DNA of 64,000 nucleotides, taken from the NCBI GenBank assembly GCA_016708345.1, contig JADJFX010000003.1, positions 310,001 to 374,000 on the forward strand. Direction: 5' to 3'. The notes under the pieces are model-generated. The model was not told the DNA's origin. It saw nothing but the letters and a program-made list of their open reading frames with translations, and did not search any database. The stretch is from Candidatus Rhodoferax bjergmarkensis (GTDB lineage: Bacteria > Pseudomonadota > Gammaproteobacteria > Burkholderiales > Burkholderiaceae_C). The position numbers were made by a program, and so were the translations under genes. Of the stretch, positions 1 to 8,399 are shown in pieces; position 1 is the first letter of the stretch, and each line of letters begins with the position of its first letter.

Positions 1-629
1 AACCGGCGGTGGCAGCCTTGGCCGAGCAGCTTTTCAACCGCAGTGTCAGCATTGAGCAGTTGGCCCAGCGGCGGGTGCAGGCGCTGCAGTCTGCATGGGA
101 TTTGGCCCAATTTGATCTGGTCAACTCCAACAGTGCGCGAACCTGGAAGCAATTGTCCGCCGGCTGGACTGATTTTGTGCGCTCTCCTCGCTGGCGCGCT
201 GCCCGTTTTGCCGCGCTGGCTCTGGTGTTGGTCAACCTGGCGGGTTTGAACGCTTGGGCCTGGAAGGAAAAATCCCAGTTGCAGGCCAAGCGGGTCGCGG
301 TGCGCGAAGTGCTTACCAGCACCTTTCCCAAGGTGCAGGTGGTGGTAGATGCGCCGGCGCAGATGGCCAAAGAGATGGCCGCCATGCAGCAAGCCAGCGG
401 TGAGGCCTCGGTGCGGGACATGGAGACAATCATGAGTGTTTTTGGGGCTCTTGCGCCCGCCAATACTGCGCCAAGCGCTATTGACTTTGTAGCAGGTGAA
501 CTGCGCCTGAAGGGGGTGCAACTCAGCCCTGCCGATGTCGCTGCACTGTCTTTCAAGTTGCAACCGCAGGGTTATGGGCTCACCGCCGAGGGTGATAGCT
601 TGGTCATCAGGCAGGGGGTGGCGCGATGA
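1..629 (+). CDS. gspL: GspL, type II secretion inner-membrane assembly protein, C-terminal part
   Basis: The gene enters the window in frame from the left edge, so the N-terminal cytoplasmic actin-like domain that contacts GspE is missing. What remains is a short cytoplasmic stretch, one membrane segment (about residues 67-85 of the visible part, a Leu/Ala/Val-rich run ending NAWAW) and a periplasmic ferredoxin-like domain of about 110 residues ending in VIRQGVAR. GspL anchors the ATPase GspE to the membrane platform and pairs with GspM. The stop overlaps the start of gspM by four bases, as is usual in T2SS operons. The identification rests mainly on position directly before gspM-N-D-E-F and on the single-TM architecture, because GspL is poorly conserved in this part. 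Confidence 0.85.
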   Translation, partial: PAVAALAEQLFNRSVSIEQLAQRRVQALQSAWDLAQFDLVNSNSARTWKQLSAGWTDFVRSPRWRAARFAALALVLVNLAGLNAWAWKEKSQLQAKRVAVREVLTSTFPKVQVVVDAPAQMAKEMAAMQQASGEASVRDMETIMSVFGALAPANTAPSAIDFVAGELRLKGVQLSPADVAALSFKLQPQGYGLTAEGDSLVIRQGVAR

Positions 630-1105
630 CGCAAAGCACACCGCTGGCGGCGCGCTGGGCGGCACTGCCGGCACGCGAGCGCCAACTCGTGCTGTTGGGC
701 GCAGCGCTGCTGGCCGTTGCCCTGCTGTGGTGGGTGGCGTTGGCTCCGGCCTTGGCCACTTTGCGCGCTGCCCCAGCCCGGCACAAGCAGCTGGACGCAC
801 AACTGCAGCAAATGCGTACCCTGCAGGCCCAGGCTCAAACGCTGCAAGTACAAGCGCCTATGTCTGCGGTTGATGCGCGTCGCGCGCTCGAAGCATCCGT
901 CAAACCCTTGGGCACGGCCGCACAACTGGTGGTAATGGGTGAGCGCGTGACCGTCACGTTCAATGCGGTGGCACCCGATGCCCTGGCTCAGTGGCTGACG
1001 CAGGCGCGCCTGAATGCACGCGCCGTGCCGTCAGAAGCCAAATTGGTGCGTAATGGCGCTGGCAGCTGGGATGGCACCGTGGTGCTGAATCTGGGACCGC
1101 GCTAG
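626..1105 (+). CDS. gspM: GspM, type II secretion inner-membrane protein
   Basis: A 159-residue protein with a short cytoplasmic N-terminus, one hydrophobic segment at about residues 20-40 (LVLLGAALLAVALLWWVAL), a Gln/Ala-rich helical stretch and a small periplasmic domain. This is the GspM layout. GspM stabilises GspL in the inner-membrane platform of the type II secretion machine. The ATG overlaps the gspL stop by four bases, which indicates translational coupling. Length (about 160 residues) and position fit the family. The sequence itself has few invariant residues, so context carries much of the call. Confidence 0.88.
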   Translation: MTQSTPLAARWAALPARERQLVLLGAALLAVALLWWVALAPALATLRAAPARHKQLDAQLQQMRTLQAQAQTLQVQAPMSAVDARRALEASVKPLGTAAQLVVMGERVTVTFNAVAPDALAQWLTQARLNARAVPSEAKLVRNGAGSWDGTVVLNLGPR

Positions 1106-1168
1106 TTTGCCTTACTGCTGCATGCAAAACATCACCCCTTAAAGCATTACTCTTTAAAGCCTTATTCC
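1106..1168. other. gspM-gspN spacer with a short direct repeat
   Basis: A 63-base gap in an otherwise tightly packed operon. It contains two copies of a TTAAAGC(A/C) motif about 18 bases apart, just before gspN. No convincing Shine-Dalgarno sequence precedes the gspN ATG. No terminator or promoter is evident. Confidence 0.4.
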
Positions 1169-1999
1169 ATGCCCCGCCTTCAACCCTTTCGCACTGTGTC
1201 GGCCAAACTGGCACCACGTGCGTCACTGCGAGCCTCATCGCCCTGGTCGTGGGCATGGGTGGGGGCGGTTCTGGGTCTGGTGGTGTCGCTGACCCTCAAT
1301 GCGCCTGCACGCTGGCTCGCCAACGGTTTGCAGCAGGCAACCCAGGGGCGGCTGGTGTTTCAGGACCCGCGCGGCACCATGTGGCATGGCTCGGCCCAGC
1401 TGGTTTTGACCGGCGGCGCAGGCAGTACAGACTCTGCGGCCCTGCCCGGGCGCTTCACGTGGCGCTTGCAGCCCACACTGTCGGGCCTGCTGGCCAATGT
1501 GCAGTCCGACTGCTGCATCCAGACCCCATTGAACGTGAGCCTGACCCCCCGCTGGGGCGGGGCCAAACTCGCGCTGGCCGACAGCCTGACCCAATGGCCG
1601 GCCCAATGGCTCACCGGGCTGGGCACACCATGGAACACCGTGCAGCCCCAAGGGCAGTTGACCCTGTCCACCCGTGCGCTCACGCTGGAGTGGGCCGCCG
1701 GGCGGCTATTGCTCGCTGGCGGTGCCCAGCTTGATGCCGCACAAATGTCTTCGCGCCTGTCCACTATCAAACCGATGGGCAGCTACCGTATCGTGCTGGC
1801 GGGGGGCGCGTCGCCCTCTTTTGAGCTGGCAACCCTTGAAGGCAGTTTGCATCTTTCTGGCTCCGGCCAATGGGTGGGCGCGCGTTTTCGGTTTGAGGGC
1901 GTGGCCAGTGCCGCACCTGAGCGCCTTGAGGCTTTGTCGAATCTTTTGAATATCATCGGGCGGCGCGACGGCGCTCGTGCCATCATCAAACTGGGTTGA
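1169..1999 (+). CDS. gspN: GspN, type II secretion protein N
   Basis: A 276-residue protein with one N-terminal membrane segment at about residues 28-48 (SWAWVGAVLGLVVSLTL) and a beta-rich periplasmic region beginning with an RLVFQDPRGTMWHGSA-type segment. That segment is characteristic of GspN, where GTxW(H/R)G is the most recognisable motif. GspN is an accessory, non-universal component of the T2SS inner-membrane platform. The gene lies between gspM and gspD with six bases to gspD, so it is part of the same operon. The start was chosen as the first ATG that keeps the basic N-terminus before the membrane segment. Confidence 0.88.
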   Translation: MPRLQPFRTVSAKLAPRASLRASSPWSWAWVGAVLGLVVSLTLNAPARWLANGLQQATQGRLVFQDPRGTMWHGSAQLVLTGGAGSTDSAALPGRFTWRLQPTLSGLLANVQSDCCIQTPLNVSLTPRWGGAKLALADSLTQWPAQWLTGLGTPWNTVQPQGQLTLSTRALTLEWAAGRLLLAGGAQLDAAQMSSRLSTIKPMGSYRIVLAGGASPSFELATLEGSLHLSGSGQWVGARFRFEGVASAAPERLEALSNLLNIIGRRDGARAIIKLG

Positions 2000-2005
2000 A
2001 TCTGA

Positions 2006-4114
2006 ATGAAATTGCGCACCATGCCAACTCTTAAAAATGCTATTGTTTCAATAGCTGCCCGCGCTTTATTGGTGGGCGCAACGGTCATTTTTTCTTCTGT
2101 TTCAGTGGCCCACGCCGCGCCCGGGCCGAAAAAGTCGGGTGAGCCCGTCACCCTGAACTTCAGCAACGCAGACATCGAGGCGGTGGCCAGGGCCATGGCC
2201 GGCATCACCGGCTATAACGTGGTGGTGGACCCCCGGGTCAAGGGCACGATCACGCTGGTGACTGAAAAGCCGGTCAATCGCACGGTGGCCATGAACCAGT
2301 TTTTGGCTGCATTGCGCCTGCAGGGCTTCACCATGGTGGAGTCTGCCGGCTTGTTCAAGGTGGTGCCCGAGGCCGATGCCAAGCTGCAAAGTGCGGCAGT
2401 CACCGTGAGCGACGGCTCCCGCTCGGGCGGTGGGGGCGATGGCAGCCTGATTACCACGCAGATCTACAAGCTCAATTTTGAGTCGGCCAACAATCTGGTG
2501 CCTATCCTGCGCCCCTTGATCAGCCCGAACAACACCATCAACGTCAACCCCGGCAACAACTCGCTCGTCATCACTGACTATGCCGACAACCTGCGGCGCA
2601 TGGGGCGCATCATTGCTGCGCTGGATGTCTCCAATGGCACCGATGTTGAAATACTGAGCCTCAGGCATGCCATTGCCACCGATTTGGCACCTTTGGTGAT
2701 GCGCCTGATGGATTCATCCGGAGCGGGCGGGGCACCCGGTCAGATGGACAGCTCGTTCAAGACCACCCTGATTGCCGAGCCGCGCAGCAACACCCTGATT
2801 TTGCGCGCTGCCAACCCGGCGCGCGTGGCGCTGGCCAAGTCGCTGATTGACAAGCTGGACCAGCCGCCGGCGGCGGGCCCGAATGGTGCCGCAGGCAACA
2901 TCTATGTGGTGTACCTGAAAAATGCCGATGCCACCAAACTCGCGGCCACCTTGCGTGCGGCCATGAGTGGCGAGAACAAATCAGCCAGCGCCCCGGCGGC
3001 GGCACCTGGCGTGCCTGCCGGTGCGTCAGGCACGCCAAGCGCCGGGGCGGCGGTTACCGGCGGCCAAGTGCAGGCCGACACGGCCACCAACGCGCTCATC
3101 ATCACCGCGCCCGAGCCGCAATACCGCCAGCTGCGTGCCGTCATTGACAAGCTCGATGCCAGACGCGCCCAGGTGTTCGTGGAGAGCCTGATTGCCGAGG
3201 TCAGCGCCGACAAGGCGGCCGAGTTCGGCATCCAGTGGCAGGGTGCTTTGGGCAACAACGGCGACGGTGTGGTGGGTGTGCTGGGCACCAACTTTGGGGC
3301 GGCCGGTAACAACATCATCAACCTGGCCACCCAGGGTGCCAGCGGCACGGTTACGCCGGGGCGCGGCATCAACTTTGGCGCGGCGCAGCAAACCAACGGG
3401 ATTTATGTGCTGGGTTTTTTGGCGCGCTTCTTGGAAGAAACCGGCAGCGGCAATGTGCTGTCCACGCCCAATTTGCTCACGCTGGACAACGAAGAAGCCA
3501 AAATCGTCATCGGCCAGAACGTACCTTTTGTCACCGGTCAGTTCAGCAACACCGGTGCGGGCAGCAGCACGGCAGGTTCGGTCAATCCGTTCCAGACCAT
3601 TGAGCGAAAGGACGTGGGCCTGACACTCAAGGTCAAGCCACAGATCAGCGAGAACGGCACCGTCAAGCTGGCCATTTACCAGGAGGTGTCCAGCGTGCTG
3701 GCCTCCACCGCCAATGCGGCCAACGGCCCCACGACCAACAAGCGCACCATTGAGTCCAATGTGCTGGTGGAAGACGGCTCGGTGGTGGTGCTCGGTGGCC
3801 TGCTGCAAGACGAGTATTCCGGAAACCAGGAGAAAGTGCCCGGTTTGGCAGATTTGCCTTTTGTTGGGAATCTGTTCAAAAGTGAATCACGCGGGCGCAA
3901 AAAGACCAACCTGATGGTGTTTTTGCGGCCCATGGTGGTGCGTGACGCGCAGGCCAGCGACCGCTTGTCGCTGGACCGCTACGAGCTGATGCGCACAACC
4001 ATGCAAGCGGCCCAGCCCGCGCCCGCCGGCCCGCTGCCGATCACCGAGGCGGCGCAAATGCCAGCTCTTCGCGAAACACCGTTTCTGACCTTGCCCGCTG
4101 CCGGCAAGCGCTGA
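2006..4114 (+). CDS. gspD: GspD, type II secretion outer-membrane secretin
   Basis: A 702-residue secretin that forms the outer-membrane gate for folded exoproteins. The N-terminus is a signal peptide ending near VAHA-AP. It is followed by the N0 domain (LNFSNADIEAVARAMAGITG, about residues 50-120), N1-N3 ring domains (about 120-400, the last interrupted by a Gly/Ala/Pro-rich loop of about 25 residues) and the C-terminal secretin barrel (about 400-640, with VPFVTGQ and a late VVVLGGLLQDE signature). The tail is Ala/Pro-rich. Length is normal for the family. ATG at 2024 is an alternative start that would shorten the basic n-region. The signal-peptide hydrophobic core is encoded by a copy of a dispersed repeat (2033-2093). 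Followed by gspE after 25 bases. Confidence 0.96.
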   Translation: MKLRTMPTLKNAIVSIAARALLVGATVIFSSVSVAHAAPGPKKSGEPVTLNFSNADIEAVARAMAGITGYNVVVDPRVKGTITLVTEKPVNRTVAMNQFLAALRLQGFTMVESAGLFKVVPEADAKLQSAAVTVSDGSRSGGGGDGSLITTQIYKLNFESANNLVPILRPLISPNNTINVNPGNNSLVITDYADNLRRMGRIIAALDVSNGTDVEILSLRHAIATDLAPLVMRLMDSSGAGGAPGQMDSSFKTTLIAEPRSNTLILRAANPARVALAKSLIDKLDQPPAAGPNGAAGNIYVVYLKNADATKLAATLRAAMSGENKSASAPAAAPGVPAGASGTPSAGAAVTGGQVQADTATNALIITAPEPQYRQLRAVIDKLDARRAQVFVESLIAEVSADKAAEFGIQWQGALGNNGDGVVGVLGTNFGAAGNNIINLATQGASGTVTPGRGINFGAAQQTNGIYVLGFLARFLEETGSGNVLSTPNLLTLDNEEAKIVIGQNVPFVTGQFSNTGAGSSTAGSVNPFQTIERKDVGLTLKVKPQISENGTVKLAIYQEVSSVLASTANAANGPTTNKRTIESNVLVEDGSVVVLGGLLQDEYSGNQEKVPGLADLPFVGNLFKSESRGRKKTNLMVFLRPMVVRDAQASDRLSLDRYELMRTTMQAAQPAPAGPLPITEAAQMPALRETPFLTLPAAGKR
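2033..2093 (+). repeat. Dispersed Comamonadaceae-type repeat inside the gspD signal peptide
   Basis: The stretch carries the pattern AAATGCTATT-(few)-AATAGCTGC-(2)-GCGC followed about 10 bases later by GGGCGC and then a T-run. The same pattern recurs on both strands at about 22845-22922, 41328-41396, 52858-52900, 54036-54100, 56117-56165, 58838-58900, 60714-60768 and in the arms of the 62780-63198 element. Here it is translated as the hydrophobic core of the secretin signal peptide. Confidence 0.65.
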
Positions 4115-4139
4115 CCCGCACTGAACCGCCAGAACTGCC

Positions 4140-5528
4140 ATGCGCTACCCGCTGCCTTACGCCTTTGCCCGCACCCACCAGTTGTTGCTGGAGGATGAAG
4201 CGGGCGACCTCACGCTGTGCCTGCACCCCGAGTCGGCGTCCAGCGCCGTCAGCGAGGTGATGCGCAAGTACCCGGTGCGCCACCTGCAGGCGCTCGCCAG
4301 CGAGGTGGTCATTCAGCGCATCAGCGCGGCTTACGCGCAGGGCGAATCCAGCGCCGCAGCGGTGGTCAGCGAGGTCGAAAGCGATGCCGACCTGTCGCGC
4401 ATGATGCAGGACCTGCCAGCCATCGAAGATCTGCTGGAAACCGCCGACGACGCGCCCATCATCCGCATGCTCAATGCGCTGTTGACGCAGGCCGCGCGCG
4501 ACGGTGCAAGTGACATTCACATTGAGCCCTACGAACGCCACTCCAGCGTGCGTTTCCGGGTCGATGGCACGCTGCGCGAAGTGGTGCAGCCCAACCGAGC
4601 CTTGCATGCGGCCTTGATTTCGCGTCTGAAAATCATGGCCGAGCTGGACATTGCCGAACGCCGTCTGCCGCAAGACGGTCGCATCTCGCTGCGCATCGGC
4701 ACCCGCGCGGTCGATGTGCGCGTGAGCACCATTCCCAGCGCCCATGGCGAGCGCGCCGTGCTGCGTTTGCTCGACAAGAGTGAAAGTAAATTGAGCCTGG
4801 AGTCGGTCGGGATGCAGGGCGATGTGCTCAAGCGCTTTGAGCAACTGATCGCACAGCCGCACGGCATCATTCTGGTCACCGGCCCCACCGGCTCCGGCAA
4901 GACCACCACCTTGTATTCGGCGCTGCAGCGGCTTGACGCCCGCGCCAGCAACATCATGACGGTGGAAGACCCCATCGAGTACGAACTGGCCGGCGTGGGG
5001 CAGACGCAGGTCAATGCCAAGATCGAGCTGACCTTTGCCAAGGCCCTGCGCGCCATTTTGCGGCAAGACCCCGATGTCATCATGATCGGCGAAATCCGTG
5101 ATTTCGAGACCGCCCAGATCGCCATTCAGGCCTCTCTCACCGGCCATTTGGTGCTGGCCACCTTGCACACCAACGATGCGTCCAGCGCTGTCACGCGCCT
5201 GACCGACATGGGGGTGGAGCCGTTCTTGCTCAGTTCCTCCTTGCTGGGGGTGCTGGCGCAGCGGCTGGTGCGCCGCTTGTGTACCCACTGTCATGGCCAG
5301 GGCTGCGAGCATTGCGCCCGAACCGGCTACGCGGGCCGGACCGGTGTTTTTGAGCTGTTGGTGACCGACGATGCCATTCGTGCCCAGATCCACAACCGTG
5401 CGTCGGAGGCCGAGATCCGCACGGCAGCGATGGCGGGCGGCATGACGCTCATGCGCGAGGACGGCGAGCGCCTGCTGCAAGCGGGCATCACCTCGCGCGA
5501 AGAGCTGGTTCGCGTCACGCGCGATTAG
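4140..5528 (+). CDS. gspE: GspE, type II secretion ATPase
   Basis: A 462-residue member of the secretion NTPase superfamily (GspE/PilB) that powers pseudopilus assembly in the cytoplasm. An N-terminal domain (about 1-110) is followed by the N2/PAS-like domain and the RecA-like core. Walker A is GPTGSGKTTT at about residue 247, the Asp box and Walker B region is VIMIGEIRD at about 315, and the His box is LVLATLHTNDA. A tetracysteine zinc motif CTHCHGQGCEHC (about residue 380) near the C-terminus is typical of GspE rather than of twitching ATPases. It is slightly short against the usual ~500 residues because of a compact N-terminus. It lies 25 bases after gspD and 27 before gspF, in one operon. 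Confidence 0.97.
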   Translation: MRYPLPYAFARTHQLLLEDEAGDLTLCLHPESASSAVSEVMRKYPVRHLQALASEVVIQRISAAYAQGESSAAAVVSEVESDADLSRMMQDLPAIEDLLETADDAPIIRMLNALLTQAARDGASDIHIEPYERHSSVRFRVDGTLREVVQPNRALHAALISRLKIMAELDIAERRLPQDGRISLRIGTRAVDVRVSTIPSAHGERAVLRLLDKSESKLSLESVGMQGDVLKRFEQLIAQPHGIILVTGPTGSGKTTTLYSALQRLDARASNIMTVEDPIEYELAGVGQTQVNAKIELTFAKALRAILRQDPDVIMIGEIRDFETAQIAIQASLTGHLVLATLHTNDASSAVTRLTDMGVEPFLLSSSLLGVLAQRLVRRLCTHCHGQGCEHCARTGYAGRTGVFELLVTDDAIRAQIHNRASEAEIRTAAMAGGMTLMREDGERLLQAGITSREELVRVTRD

Positions 5529-5555
5529 TTGTTGTGACTCACCAAGAAGCAAGTC

Positions 5556-6794
5556 ATGCCGGTTTACTCATTTGAAGCGTTGACGGTTGAGGGGCAGCAG
5601 CGCAAAGGCGTGATCGAGGCCGACTCGGCCAAGGCCGCACGCAGCCTCTTGCGGACGCAAAACCTGGTGCCGCTCACGGTGGAATCGGTGGGGGCCGACA
5701 GCTCCAACGGTCAAGGCAAAGAAGGGGCGGGGCAGGGCAGCAGCGCCTTCAAGCGCCGCGTCTTCAATGCCACCGGACTGGGGGTGTGGACGCGCCAACT
5801 GGCTGGTTTGGTGGCGTCCGGCCTGCCGCTGGAGCGGGCGCTGTCCTCACTGTCCGATGAAGCGGAGCAAGAGGCGCAGCACCATCTGGTGGCCACTTTG
5901 CGTGCTGAGGTGAACGCGGGCTCCACCTTTGCCAAGGCCTTGTCGCAGTACCCGCGCGAGTTTTCACCCATTTACATTGCTGTCATCGGCGCAGGGGAGC
6001 AAAGCGGTAACCTGGGCTTGGTGCTGGAGCGCCTTGCCGATGACCTGGAAGAGCAGCAGGCCCTCAAGGCCAAGCTGATCGGCGCGGCGCTGTACCCGGT
6101 GATCGTCTCGCTGGTGGCGATTTTGATTGTTTTGTTTCTGGTCACCTACGTGGTGCCGCAGGTGGCCCATGTTTTTGCCGGCAGCAAGCGTGCGCTGCCC
6201 ATGCTCACCGTCATCATGATTGCGACCAGCGACTTCGTCCGCAAGTATGGCTGGCTGATGCTGATTGCTATGGTATTCGGAGCTATTGGCGCACGTGTTG
6301 CTTTGGCTAACCCCGTCATTCGTGAAAAATTTGATGGCTTCTTTTTGACCTTGCCAATTCTGGGCAAGCTGTCCCGTGGTTACAACACGGCGCGCTTTGC
6401 CAGCACGCTGGCCATGCTGGCCGCCGCCGGGGTGCCGATTCTCAAAGCCCTGCAGGCGGCGGCCGACACGCTGTCCAACCGTGCCATGCGCACCGATGCG
6501 CTCGACGCCTTGACGCTGGTGCGCGAAGGCGCGCCACTGGCCTCCGCGCTGGCGCAAAAAAAGCGCTTTCCTGGCCTGCTGTCCATGTTTGCCCGCCTGG
6601 GCGAACAAACCGGCCAGTTGCCGGTGATGCTCGGGCGTGCAGCCAAACAACTCAGCACCGAGGTCGCCCGGCGCGCCATGCAGCTCGCCACCGTGCTGGA
6701 GCCGCTGCTGATTGTGGCGATGGGCGTGGTGGTGATGCTGATTGTGCTGGCCGTGCTGCTGCCCATCATCCAACTCAATCAGCTGGTCAAGTAA
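5556..6794 (+). CDS. gspF: GspF, type II secretion inner-membrane platform protein
   Basis: A 412-residue polytopic protein with two repeated T2SSF cytoplasmic domains. The first (about residues 70-190) contains FTRQLAGLVASGLPLERAL in the form WTRQLAGLVASGLPLERAL. The second (about 280-400) contains ARFASTLAMLAAAGVPILKAL. There are three membrane segments, near residues 178-200, 230-250 and 382-408. GspF is the core of the platform, contacting GspE and GspL. Spacing to gspE is 27 bases. It is the last recognisable gsp gene here, and the pseudopilin genes gspG-K and gspC are not in this part of the locus. Confidence 0.96.
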   Translation: MPVYSFEALTVEGQQRKGVIEADSAKAARSLLRTQNLVPLTVESVGADSSNGQGKEGAGQGSSAFKRRVFNATGLGVWTRQLAGLVASGLPLERALSSLSDEAEQEAQHHLVATLRAEVNAGSTFAKALSQYPREFSPIYIAVIGAGEQSGNLGLVLERLADDLEEQQALKAKLIGAALYPVIVSLVAILIVLFLVTYVVPQVAHVFAGSKRALPMLTVIMIATSDFVRKYGWLMLIAMVFGAIGARVALANPVIREKFDGFFLTLPILGKLSRGYNTARFASTLAMLAAAGVPILKALQAAADTLSNRAMRTDALDALTLVREGAPLASALAQKKRFPGLLSMFARLGEQTGQLPVMLGRAAKQLSTEVARRAMQLATVLEPLLIVAMGVVVMLIVLAVLLPIIQLNQLVK

Positions 6795-6845
6795 GGGTAC
6801 TGCCACACGCCACCGACCCAAGTTTTTTTCAACCGTTTCTCTCAC

Positions 6846-8144
6846 ATGACGACCAGCCCGCCCGCCTTGCCCGACCAGACCGACGTGACCACCGAGTTGT
6901 ACAAGTCCGTCATCGGCCCGGTCAGCCAGAGCTACTACCTGCGGGTGTTTGCGCATTTCGATGCCAAGGGCAAACCCGGCATCCTGTGGCACTGGAGCGC
7001 GTTCTTTTACACCCTCAACTGGCTCATTTTTCGAAAAATGTGGGGTCTGGCCGCATGGTTTGCGGGGCTGTCGCTGGTGTTCACGCTGGCGGTTTTTGGC
7101 ATTGGCAAACTGGTGTTCGGCTATTCTGAAACGACCGAAGGCATTTTGACCGGCGTGTCGGTTTTGCTCGCCTTTGTGCTGCCCGGATTGTTTGCCAACG
7201 CCGCCTATTACCGGTTTTGCGAGCGCACCATCAACAGCGTGCTGGTGACCGGGGTGGGCGTTCCCGGTGCGTGTGAGGTGCTCACCCAGCGGGCAAGCAC
7301 GCGCAAGCGTTTGCTGGGGCTGATTGCACTCAATGGGGTGGCGTTGGTGATGTTGTTTGCGCTGCTCGCCTGGGTGCCGGGGGGCACGCTGGTTGGCAAA
7401 ATACCGTCCATGGCCACGACTGTGCCCCCGGAGCCGATTGAGGGTGCCGAGCCCGTTCAATTACCAGCCCTTGCCACGTCAGCCGCCTCGTCAGCCGCCG
7501 TGGCGGCTGACAGTGCATCGGCTGGTGCATCAGATCCTGCGCCAGTCCAGCTTGAGCCCGTTGTCACGGCTGCCGCTGCTGTGCCAGCGAGTGATGCGCA
7601 GCCAAGTCAGCTAGCGGACCCGGCAGCCAATTTGCCTTCAGCACACAGCATAAGTTTGCCGGCAGTGCCATCACCCGTGGCTTCGGTCCCCGCACTGCCG
7701 GTGGCCAGGCCGGTGGTCACAGCGGCCAAATCTGCGATACCCGCTTTGCCTGCTGTGCCTGTGGCCAAGCCTGAAGCCGTTGGAGGCGCGCAAAAGCCAG
7801 CCCCCGCTCCTGCGCCCGCCCCATTGCCCGCGCCGCCACCAGCGCCCGCACCGTTACCGGCACCGCCGCCAGCGCCTGCGCCAACACACACCTCTGCCGA
7901 AGTCAGCCCGGTCCCTCAGCAATATTTCATCCAGGTCGGAGCCTTTGCCGACCTGCAAAACGCCCGCAAAACCATGACCCAGCTGGAGGCCATGGGGCTG
8001 GACGCTGGGGCCGCTCCGGTGGTGGTGAAAGATGGCCGTTTGACACGCATCCGGGTCGGTCCCTTCCAGAACAGGGCCGAAGCCCGCAAGGCGGCGGACA
8101 AGATCAAGGCGCAAGGGTTGCCGGCGCTGTTTGTCAAGCTCTGA
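6846..8144 (+). CDS. Membrane protein with DUF2628-like N-terminus and C-terminal SPOR domain
   Basis: A 432-residue protein. The N-terminal ~190 residues contain a YLRVFAHFDAKGKPGILWHWSAFF stretch, in which aromatic residues precede hydrophobic segments as in DUF2628 proteins, then about three membrane segments. Residues about 195-350 are a long Ala/Pro/Val-rich linker with repeated PAPAPLPAPPP units. The last ~75 residues form a SPOR domain (YFIQVGAFADLQNARK ... RVGPFQNRAEARKAADKIK), which binds denuded peptidoglycan glycans at division septa. A periplasmic SPOR domain tethered by an extended linker to an inner-membrane bundle is the likely arrangement. It follows gspF by 51 bases on the same strand and may be transcribed with it. 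Its own function is unknown. Confidence 0.75.
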   Translation: MTTSPPALPDQTDVTTELYKSVIGPVSQSYYLRVFAHFDAKGKPGILWHWSAFFYTLNWLIFRKMWGLAAWFAGLSLVFTLAVFGIGKLVFGYSETTEGILTGVSVLLAFVLPGLFANAAYYRFCERTINSVLVTGVGVPGACEVLTQRASTRKRLLGLIALNGVALVMLFALLAWVPGGTLVGKIPSMATTVPPEPIEGAEPVQLPALATSAASSAAVAADSASAGASDPAPVQLEPVVTAAAAVPASDAQPSQLADPAANLPSAHSISLPAVPSPVASVPALPVARPVVTAAKSAIPALPAVPVAKPEAVGGAQKPAPAPAPAPLPAPPPAPAPLPAPPPAPAPTHTSAEVSPVPQQYFIQVGAFADLQNARKTMTQLEAMGLDAGAAPVVVKDGRLTRIRVGPFQNRAEARKAADKIKAQGLPALFVKL

Positions 8145-8255
8145 GCCGAAGATTTTGTATGGCGGATAAACAAATCCAGATTCCGGAGCTTTAAGGGGGC
8201 AAGCAGAAATAAGTTGGACAAAGGAGGCTGTGATGACAGGTGCAAGGCTAGGCGT

Positions 8256-8289
8256 AAAACGCGCGGTGTAGCTGGCTACACAAGCGTTT
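8256..8289. terminator. Candidate bidirectional hairpin terminator between convergent genes
   Basis: A near-continuous stem-loop, AAAACGC-gcg-GTGTAGC-tg-GCTACAC-aa-GCGTTTT, sits in the 255-base gap between two convergent genes. The outer A-run and T-run on opposite sides are what a two-way intrinsic terminator would show. The rest of 8145-8399 holds no gene I recognise. Confidence 0.5.
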
Positions 8290-8399
8290 TGCAACGACGC
8301 ATGGCACTTGGCATCACGGCTGATAAGTTGACCCGAGGAGTCTCAAAGTGATCCGAGTCGCAAGATGGCCCATGTGGCCAAGCCACAACCCGGGCAAAA

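Noticed and set aside
4041..5552. Long minus-strand open frame (about 500 codons) opposite gspE
   Set aside because: It lies fully antisense to a gene with complete GspE motifs. The His/Gln/Gly-rich translation is typical of a mirror frame in GC-rich DNA.
5964..7460. 498-codon minus-strand frame across gspF and the SPOR protein
   Set aside because: It spans two clear genes on the other strand and is dominated by His/Gln/Arg-rich low-complexity sequence.
8145..8399. Possible small RNA gene in the convergent gap
   Set aside because: The only structure is the symmetric hairpin, which is better explained as a two-way terminator. No promoter was found for it.
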